A DNA stretch of 6,378 nucleotides from JALJPB01 sp963933115 (lineage in GTDB: Bacteria > Pseudomonadota > Gammaproteobacteria > Enterobacterales > Alteromonadaceae). The notes below the pieces were generated by a model. It ran no database searches, was not told the origin of the DNA, and saw nothing but the letters and a program-made list of their open reading frames with translations. Within the stretch, counting starts at the first letter, position 1. Every line of letters begins with the position of its first letter. Shown here in pieces: positions 1 to 4,433 of this stretch. The translations under genes were made by a program, and so were the position numbers. The DNA lies in contig CAWVSL010000078.1 of NCBI GenBank assembly GCA_963933115.1, forward strand, positions 1 to 6,378, written 5' to 3'.

Positions 1-875
1 TAGAGGCAATTGAACGTAAAAAAAGCTTTGCGGGTGCTGCTGATGAGCTTTTTCGGGTCCCGTCAGCCATTTCTTACACCATTAGTAAACTCGAAGACGA
101 TTTAGCTATTACCTTATTTGATCGCAGCAAACGTAAAGCAGAATTAACGCCAGTAGGTCAAATGATTGTCGAGCAAGGACGGTTGATATTAAACGCCACT
201 AATGAACTCACCCATATGGCTAAAAAGTCTGCCAGTGGTTGGGAGCTTGAGTTACGAATTTGTATAGATTCTATCTTACCGTTCAAACCTATTTACTCCC
301 TTATTACCCTTTTTCAACAAGAGTTTCCTTGGATTGACATTCGGTTAACTGAAGAGGTTTTTGGTGGTACATGGGATGCACTTATGAGTGGTCGCTGTGA
401 TCTGATGATAGGTGCTGAAAATAATTCATCAGGAAATGAATTTACGGCTCATAGTATTGGCTCTGTTGAGTTTATATTCGCTGTCTCAGCAAGCCATCCG
501 CTGTGCAACGCACAAAAACCAATAACAGATGCCATGATAACAAAGTATCCTTCCATTGTTGTTGCCGACAGCTCTCGTGATTTACCAGCCCGTTCGGTGG
601 GATTACTGGATGGACAAGCACGTATTACCGTGCCCACTATTGAAAAGAAAATTGAAGCACACTGTCAAGGTATAGGCGTTGGTTGGTTACCCATTCACCG
701 TATCACGTCAGAATTAACCGCTAAAAAGCTAGTGGCCTTGCCCTTAAAGGATCATGAAAGCAGACACCATGATATGTATATTGCTTGGGGGAAAAACAAT
801 AAAGGTAAAGCCCTTGCTTGGTTTGTTGAGCAACTAAAAAAAATGGACACAAGCGAGTTATATCGAGTAGATTAA
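1..875 (+). CDS. LysR-type transcriptional regulator, YhaJ/AllS-like (5' partial)
   Basis: This is a cytoplasmic DNA-binding regulator of the LysR family, an N-terminal winged helix-turn-helix joined to a periplasmic-binding-protein-like effector domain. The frame is open from the window edge (first full codon at position 3) and gives 290 codons before TAA at 873-875. About 10 N-terminal residues are probably missing, since the family runs near 300. The first ATG inside the window (162) is not the start, because the helix-turn-helix is encoded before it: visible residues 8-40 carry SFAGAADELFRVPSAISYT and the family-typical LFDR, then LTPVG at 48-52. The wording around RVPSAISYT and the effector-domain stretch near WDALMSG resemble E. 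coli YhaJ and AllS as I remember them. The effector cannot be predicted. No adjacent target gene is visible downstream, and the divergent neighbour these regulators often control would lie outside the window. Confidence 0.93.
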   Translation, partial: EAIERKKSFAGAADELFRVPSAISYTISKLEDDLAITLFDRSKRKAELTPVGQMIVEQGRLILNATNELTHMAKKSASGWELELRICIDSILPFKPIYSLITLFQQEFPWIDIRLTEEVFGGTWDALMSGRCDLMIGAENNSSGNEFTAHSIGSVEFIFAVSASHPLCNAQKPITDAMITKYPSIVVADSSRDLPARSVGLLDGQARITVPTIEKKIEAHCQGIGVGWLPIHRITSELTAKKLVALPLKDHESRHHDMYIAWGKNNKGKALAWFVEQLKKMDTSELYRVD

Positions 876-1080
876 TACAATAAGTATTATGAGCTCGTTC
901 ATCACAAACAGCTCACCCTCGCCTTGTTAGCCATTGATTAATATTCAAGCACAACCTGATATTTTTACATCAATTGGCATTGAAACAGATCAAAGCAAGC
1001 GTCATGAGATAACAAGCCTACACAACGATTAAACTCGCAAAGGATTACTGGCAAGAACACCTGATAATTAAATTATAATA
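876..1080. other. Spacer between LysR gene and endonuclease I gene, no convincing gene
   Basis: No ORF with a plausible start and ribosome binding site lies here. Two short protein-like stretches are interrupted by stops: frame 1 reads open from about 932 to a TAA at 1030-1032, and frame 2 reads open from 1013 to a TAA just before the nuclease ATG. They could be a decayed gene or chance. An imperfect inverted repeat with one bulged base pairs 930-938 with 969-978 across a 30-nt loop. I see no U-tract terminator for the LysR gene. A TATAAT at 1074-1079 directly abuts the nuclease ATG and is too close to serve as its -10 for a normal leader. Confidence 0.4.
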
Positions 1081-1815
1081 ATGAAAATAATAATAAGTTT
1101 ATTAATAACAACGTTAATCACTACAACAACCTTCGCTACCAACCAAGAAATAAAATCATTTAGCAAAGCTAAAAATTTCTTAGAAAAGCAGGTTTACAAT
1201 AATCACCGCACCACACTTTATTGCGGTGCGACATTTGACGCGGAAAAACGAGTAACACCACCCCAAGGTTTTATTACAAATAAATATGTTAAGCGAGCTA
1301 AAAAAATCGAGTGGGAACATGTGGTACCAGCAGAGAATTTTGGTCGCACGTTTAGTGAGTGGCGTGATGGCCATAATCAATGTATCAATAGTAAAGGCAA
1401 AGAGTTTAAAGGGCGAAAGTGTGCTGAGAAAGTGAACTTTGAATACCGCTACATGCAATCAGACATGTTTAATCTTTACCCGGTTATTGGTGCTGTTAAC
1501 GCCCTAAGAAGTAATTATAACTTTACCATGTTACCTACCATAAAAAGTGACTTCGGTAGTTGTTCAATGAAAATAGATAATCGTAAAGCAGAGCCACCTG
1601 AAATATCTAGAGGTCAAATAGCCCGCACCTACCTTTACATGGACAATACCTACAAGCGGTATAATATGAGTAAATCACAACGGCAACTTATGGACGCGTG
1701 GGATAAAATGTACCCCGTAAATACTTGGGAGTGCCAAAGGGCTAAGAAAATTTCTAATCTACAAAAAAGTAAAAATAATATTGTACTAAGCCGATGTCAA
1801 TCTGCAGGTATTTAA
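1081..1815 (+). CDS. endA: Endonuclease I (EndA/Vvn family), secreted to periplasm
   Basis: This is a sugar-nonspecific, metal-dependent beta-beta-alpha nuclease, 244 aa, close to the family's usual 230-240. Residues 1-19 form a signal peptide (short basic start, hydrophobic threonine/isoleucine core, cleavage after TTTFA), so the enzyme should act in the periplasm or outside the cell. The active-site motif is WEHVVPA at 78-84, with His80 as the expected general base and Glu79 as a metal ligand. The second metal ligand is Asn131 in SDMFNLYP. GQIARTYLYM (178-187) and the C-terminal WECQRAKKI (216-224) are also family signatures. Six cysteines remain (48, 101, 114, 161, 218, 239), where E. coli EndA and Vibrio Vvn have eight as I remember them. 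ATG 1081 is the only ATG after an in-frame stop at 1069, but it lacks a good Shine-Dalgarno. The gene stands alone, without the sprT/rsmE neighbours often found beside endA. Confidence 0.93.
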   Translation: MKIIISLLITTLITTTTFATNQEIKSFSKAKNFLEKQVYNNHRTTLYCGATFDAEKRVTPPQGFITNKYVKRAKKIEWEHVVPAENFGRTFSEWRDGHNQCINSKGKEFKGRKCAEKVNFEYRYMQSDMFNLYPVIGAVNALRSNYNFTMLPTIKSDFGSCSMKIDNRKAEPPEISRGQIARTYLYMDNTYKRYNMSKSQRQLMDAWDKMYPVNTWECQRAKKISNLQKSKNNIVLSRCQSAGI

Positions 1816-1831
1816 TTTGATATCTCCACTA

Positions 1832-1975
1832 ATGTCACTTAGTACTGTTACCCTTAAAATTGAAATGAAAAGGGTAATAAATGCCACATTCGAGACAGTA
1901 ATCAGGACTGGCTTAATTTCACCTTTAGCTTATGACAAGTTCGAATACTTTGTGGAACTACCTGAAGCGTTATAG
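1832..1975 (+). CDS. Short ORF of unknown function, possibly a gene remnant
   Basis: This 47-residue ORF begins ATG at 1832 and ends TAG at 1973-1975. A second in-frame ATG at 1865 would give 36 residues. The frame is open from 1790, inside the end of the nuclease gene. Its C-terminal half reads like real protein: mixed hydrophobic and charged residues, with IRTGLISPLAYDKFEYF followed by VELPEAL. I do not recognise the family. No Shine-Dalgarno precedes either ATG. It sits tail to tail with the S4 gene, 19 bp away. It may be a true small protein, the end of a decayed longer gene, or a chance ORF. An 8-bp inverted repeat at 1848-1877 lies within it. Confidence 0.25.
   Translation: MSLSTVTLKIEMKRVINATFETVIRTGLISPLAYDKFEYFVELPEAL
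1848..1877. repeat. 8-bp inverted repeat with 14-nt loop, weak hairpin
   Basis: TTACCCTT (1848-1855) is perfectly complementary to AAGGGTAA (1870-1877). It lies between the convergent nuclease and S4 genes, where a two-way terminator would be expected. Neither strand has a T-tract after the stem and the loop is long, so terminator function is doubtful. It also overlaps the short ORF at 1832-1975. Confidence 0.3.
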
Positions 1976-1994
1976 CGTCTTCAACTAGGGTATT

Positions 1995-2348
1995 TTAGCG
2001 TTTGCTCGATGGTTCAGTAACTGTTTCTGCTGAAAGAACCCGCGCTTTACTTTTAGCTCTTTTTTTCCTTTGTTCTTTTTTACTCGCCAACACTACCGTA
2101 TTAATAAACTCTGCTGATTTTTTGGTGGGATTATAAGCGATCTTAATAATATTACCGTTACATTCGATAATATCGCCGTTTCGAATTTTTTTACGCTTTT
2201 GAACGACAATTTCATTATTGACTAAAACATTGCCTTCACTGATCATGGTCTTAGCTTCGCCGCCACCGTCAACCATATTGGCTATTTTAAGTAATTTACA
2301 AAGTTCTATAGGTTCGACACAAATGTCGACAATTGAGTGTTCAGACAT
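1995..2348 (-). CDS. S4-domain RNA-binding protein, YbcJ-like with basic C-terminal tail
   Basis: This 117-residue cytoplasmic protein is predicted to bind structured RNA, probably ribosomal or tRNA, through one S4 fold at about residues 11-71. The S4 core is visible as GGEAKTMISEGNVLVNNEI (29-47), then KRKKIRNGDIIEC (51-63), matching the usual pattern of a G-x-A-K helix, a G-x-V-x-V-N turn and a K-x-R-x-G-D-x-I strand. The part before it, PIELCKLLKI, aligns with E. coli YbcJ (about 70 aa) as I recall it. The extra 45 residues include a lysine/arginine-rich stretch at 90-103 (KKEQRKKRAKSKAR), which could add nonspecific RNA affinity. The start at 2348 is supported by a weak AGGCG about 7 bp upstream. 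The gene is monocistronic, and its AT content is higher than that of its neighbours. The precise RNA target is unknown. Confidence 0.85.
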   Translation of the reverse strand: MSEHSIVDICVEPIELCKLLKIANMVDGGGEAKTMISEGNVLVNNEIVVQKRKKIRNGDIIECNGNIIKIAYNPTKKSAEFINTVVLASKKEQRKKRAKSKARVLSAETVTEPSSKR

Positions 2349-2386
2349 GACATACGCCTAATAATTTTAAATAATAATATAGTTAA

Positions 2387-2415
2387 ATTCTAACATATAT
2401 AAGAATACTTTATAA
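2387..2415 (-). promoter_or_regulatory. Candidate promoter of the S4-domain gene
   Basis: On the minus strand, TAGAAT (2392 down to 2387, five of six consensus positions) is preceded by TG one base upstream, giving an extended -10. A 17-bp spacer separates it from TTATAA (2415 down to 2410), a four-of-six -35. It sits about 40 bp before the S4 start. In such AT-rich DNA a chance match is quite possible. Confidence 0.35.
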
Positions 2416-2579
2416 TGCTGAAGTTGCATGAGGAGACTTATCAATGTCAATTGTTACTGACCCTGACTGACTTTTACGACAACAAAGCTGCCCGTTATAA
2501 AGGTAAATCCACATTATATAAATATTGGCGAACAATTATATTCTTTAAACTAATATCGCTTAATACAAATTGGCTGTAG
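2415..2579 (+). CDS. Short ORF of unknown function, divergent from the S4 gene
   Basis: This is an intact 54-residue ORF, ATG 2415 to TAG 2577-2579, preceded in frame by a stop at 2400. The central part reads like genuine protein, LTDFYDNKAARYKGKSTLYK then YWR, and the last 15 residues look less so. I do not recognise a family, and there is no membrane segment or signal peptide. No Shine-Dalgarno precedes the ATG. A good AGGAGA at 2431-2436 with well-spaced ATG 2444 serves another frame that stops after eight codons, so either that ATG belonged to a now frameshifted gene or the match is coincidental. A TATAAT overlaps the ORF start (2411-2416). It could be a small gene, a relic or chance. Confidence 0.25.
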   Translation: MLKLHEETYQCQLLLTLTDFYDNKAARYKGKSTLYKYWRTIIFFKLISLNTNWL

Positions 2580-2797
2580 CTAGATCACGCTTTGAATTGG
2601 CTACCGTAAATAATAACTGGGTGACTACAGCGAGAGGTATTGTAACTGTTTAAGTAATGCCACCTCACCACCGCGCACGATCATTGATCAAAAGCCAGTG
2701 GAAGGAAAAAACCAACCACTGAACAGCGGAACAACCTAAAATCTTAAGCTAGGCGAGCATAGCCGTATTAGCGACAGTGAAGTAACGGCCAGCGTAA
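2580..2797. other. Gene-free stretch downstream of the cysteine synthase gene
   Basis: Only stop-riddled short frames are present. One frame reads open at 2564-2650 and again at 2657-2719, with a TAA between. This could be decayed coding sequence, but no product is recognisable. GC rises from very AT-rich before about 2655 to a level closer to the cysteine synthase gene. Confidence 0.4.
2696..2721 (-). terminator. Weak candidate terminator of the cysteine synthase gene
   Basis: CAGTGG (2696-2701) pairs with CCACTG (2716-2721), and GG (2704-2705) can pair with CC (2712-2713) inside an A/A internal loop. Read on the minus strand, the stem is followed by GCTTTTG, a short T-run. It lies about 75 bp past the stop of the cysteine synthase gene. 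The 6-bp stem and short T-run make intrinsic termination uncertain. Confidence 0.3.
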
Positions 2798-3877
2798 CTA
2801 CTCGTGCAGATGAAAGCCCGGTGTTGAGTCCGATAACGCCAGCTCATCGGCATTCATCTCTTCAGCAACATCTTCAAACAGTGGCGAGGATAAATAGCGC
2901 TCACCCGTATCTGCCAACATACAGAGAATAACGGTACCAGGAGCAGCAGTTTGAGCTATCTGAAGCCCAACAGCAAAGGTACAACCACCGGATATCCCCG
3001 TGAAGATACCCTCTTTCTGAGCGAGCATCTTCGACGCCTCAATCCCCTCCTTTGCATCAATCGGTAACAGTTCGTCAAAACGTTTCGCATCAATCGACTC
3101 TTGCAAAACCTGAGGAATAAAATCAGGCGTCCAACCCTGAACCATGTGAGGTTGAAATGCCGGATGACTGCTAGATGGAGAACCATCAGCATTGCGATCC
3201 TGCGCCGTACCACTTTCAATTAACTGAGCATTAATCGGTTCACTAAGAATAATTTTTGTCTCTGGACGCTTCTCTCTCAATACTTTAGCAACACCAGCAA
3301 AGGTTCCACCAGTACCGTAACCGGTCACCCAATAATCCAAATGACTATCCGAAAAGTCCGCCAAAATTTCACGCGCGGTGGTATTTTCATGAATCTTTGC
3401 ATTGGCATCAGTTTCAAACTGGCGGGCTAAAAACCAGCCATTCGCCTCAGCCAGTTCAATAGCTTTAAGGTAACAGCCCATCGCTTTATCCGCTTTTGGT
3501 GTCAGAATCACCTTGGCACCAAAGAAGCGCATTAACTTGCGTCGCTCAATAGAAACACTAGTTGGCATCGTTGCCACAAAGGGGTAACCCTTAGCCGCAC
3601 AGACCATCGCTAGGCCCACACCGGTGTTACCACTAGTTGCCTCAACAACCGTCTGCCCCGGTTTGAGTTGACCACTGCGTTCAGCTTCCTCAATAATGCT
3701 AATCGCTAAACGGTCCTTAACCGATCCCGCTGGATTAAAAAACTCTGCTTTTACATAGATATCAACACCGGCTGGTGCCAGTGAATTGATTTTGACGCAG
3801 GGTGTGTTACCGATAGTATCTAAAATGCTGTTGTAGAGCTGACCTCTACCCTCTGTCGTGCGTGCTAAATCTGTCAT
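2798..3877 (-). CDS. PLP-dependent cysteine synthase (O-acetylserine sulfhydrylase family)
   Basis: This cytoplasmic fold-type II PLP enzyme is predicted to make L-cysteine from O-acetylserine and sulfide. It has 359 residues from ATG 3877, against about 300-320 for CysM and CysK. The alternative TTG at 3880 is less likely, because GAGGG (3889 down to 3885) lies 7 nt from the ATG but only 4 nt from the TTG. Visible motifs are NPAGSVKDR with the PLP lysine at 54, the substrate loop TSGNTG (81-86), the phosphate loop GTGGT (188-192), GISGG (294-298) with the serine expected to contact the pyridine nitrogen, and TGERYLSS near the end. The usual QGIGAGFIP is replaced by QGWTPDFIP, with an insert rich in serine and proline before it, and the C-terminus is extended (to FHLHE). 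Where CysM carries the cysteine linked to thiosulfate use, this protein has alanine (322), so sulfide is the likelier substrate. It is neither a classic CysK nor CysM, so no symbol is given. Confidence 0.9.
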   Translation of the reverse strand: MTDLARTTEGRGQLYNSILDTIGNTPCVKINSLAPAGVDIYVKAEFFNPAGSVKDRLAISIIEEAERSGQLKPGQTVVEATSGNTGVGLAMVCAAKGYPFVATMPTSVSIERRKLMRFFGAKVILTPKADKAMGCYLKAIELAEANGWFLARQFETDANAKIHENTTAREILADFSDSHLDYWVTGYGTGGTFAGVAKVLREKRPETKIILSEPINAQLIESGTAQDRNADGSPSSSHPAFQPHMVQGWTPDFIPQVLQESIDAKRFDELLPIDAKEGIEASKMLAQKEGIFTGISGGCTFAVGLQIAQTAAPGTVILCMLADTGERYLSSPLFEDVAEEMNADELALSDSTPGFHLHE

Positions 3878-3883
3878 CAAAGA

Positions 3884-3889
3884 TCCCTC
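3884..3889 (-). promoter_or_regulatory. Ribosome binding site deciding the cysteine synthase start
   Basis: The minus strand reads GAGGGA from 3889 to 3884. Its last G is 7 nt before ATG 3877, an ideal distance, and only 4 nt before the upstream TTG at 3880. This is the reason for choosing the ATG. Confidence 0.7.
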
Positions 3890-3903
3890 ATTAATTAGTC
3901 AAA

Positions 3904-3924
3904 CTAGCTAAAGAGTATAGCTAG
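3904..3924 (-). promoter_or_regulatory. Palindromic operator candidate over the -10 of the cysteine synthase gene
   Basis: CTAGCTA (3904-3910) and TAGCTAG (3918-3924) form a perfect 7-bp inverted repeat with a 7-bp spacer. The outer AAA/TTT also pair if two bases are skipped on one side. On the minus strand the best -10, TATACT (3919 down to 3914, five of six), lies in the spacer and overlaps the second arm, giving a leader of about 30 nt. This is the layout of a repressor operator. The -35 is poor (TTGTCC with a 15-bp spacer). A perfect TTGACA at 3955-3950 lacks a good -10 at 16-17 bp. The regulator is unknown. Confidence 0.45.
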
Positions 3925-4333
3925 AGTTTCTTAAGGACAATAGCAACCTTGTCAATAAAAGTCAGGGTATAAGTATAATTAAACAACATTTTACCTATTA
4001 ACCACTCTTTATATCCTTGATAAAATGAAGGTCAGCTAACAAATAACGAAAAAATAATAGCCAGCCACCTATAAAAAAGAATAGACACCAGAACGATGTT
4101 TAATCGTCATAATTCAATATTGTTGAAAAGATTATGCTACTGGAACAGCGCAATAAATATCACCAACCTTTTCCCCCTCACCACAAGTTTTTATGTGCTA
4201 TATTTTACCCGCTACGATACAATACTAATTAACGAAACGATTACAGCCTTTCAACTTAACCTCAGCATTATCTAACGATATTTTTGTTTAGTTGTTCCAA
4301 TAGATTAAGCCCCCTTGTATAGCCATAATGTGC
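3925..4333. other. Long AT-rich divergent spacer with a weak 59-codon ORF
   Basis: No strong gene is present. One plus-strand ORF, ATG 4096 to TAA 4275, would encode 59 residues, with a moderately hydrophobic middle (NLFPLTTSFYVLYFTRYD) but no Shine-Dalgarno and no family I know. It is more likely chance or a relic than a gene. Small inverted repeats occur, such as ACGAT/ATCGT (4094-4106) and CAATATTG (4115-4122). I see no cobalamin, SAM or T-box riboswitch signature. Confidence 0.4.
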
Positions 4334-4348
4334 AGAATGACTCATTCT
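4334..4348. promoter_or_regulatory. Perfect 15-bp palindrome, operator candidate upstream of the receptor gene
   Basis: AGAATGA and TCATTCT are perfect inverted repeats around a single C (7-1-7). The site is about 86 bp before the receptor ATG, centred near -56 if the TATAAT at 4385-4390 is the -10. The 7-1-7 layout recalls metal-responsive Fur-superfamily boxes, but the bases do not match the Fur consensus well. Its position upstream of a weak -35 would also suit an activator. It could act on the receptor gene or, less likely, on the distant divergent gene. Confidence 0.45.
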
Positions 4349-4384
4349 CCTAGTTGCTCATCTGGTTGGGTAAAGTAGTAGGAA

Positions 4385-4390
4385 TATAAT
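4385..4390 (+). promoter_or_regulatory. Candidate -10 box of the TonB-dependent receptor gene
   Basis: A perfect TATAAT lies 43 bp before the receptor ATG. No recognisable -35 lies 16-18 bp upstream, so the promoter may depend on an activator or be used weakly without one. A modest AGAGAG (4421-4426) about 7 nt before ATG 4434 is the ribosome binding site. Confidence 0.5.
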
Positions 4391-4433
4391 CGTTTATTCA
4401 GTAGACCTAACAGTGTAAATAGAGAGCATTAAC

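Noticed and set aside
449..637. 62-codon antisense ORF within the LysR gene
   Set aside because: It is a shadow of the regulator coding sequence without a family match or start signals.
921..936. GCCTTGTTAGCC resembling an integron attC end
   Set aside because: The core does not fit GTTRRRY, no paired inverse core lies at a suitable distance, and no integrase or cassette array is present.
1074..1079. TATAAT as -10 of the nuclease gene
   Set aside because: It ends one base before the ATG, so a start site would fall inside the coding region. It is probably chance in AT-rich DNA.
1180..1458. 92-codon minus-strand ORF inside the endonuclease I gene
   Set aside because: It lies antisense within a gene with clear family motifs and has no recognisable domain of its own.
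2459..2475. Programmed +1 frameshift at GAC TGA C, by analogy with prfB
   Set aside because: There is no slippery codon before the stop: the tRNA on GAC could not re-pair in the +1 frame. An indel or chance is simpler.
2956..3219. 87-codon minus-strand ORF in another frame of the cysteine synthase gene
   Set aside because: It is a same-strand shadow of a well-supported gene, and its arginine- and leucine-rich composition is an artefact of the frame.
4096..4275. 59-codon plus-strand ORF in the divergent spacer
   Set aside because: It has no ribosome binding site or recognisable family and low-complexity AT-rich codons. It is kept only as a note in the spacer entry.
4276..4433. Possible cobalamin riboswitch before the receptor gene
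   Set aside because: The conserved B12-box pattern is not seen and the leader after the candidate promoter is only about 40 nt.
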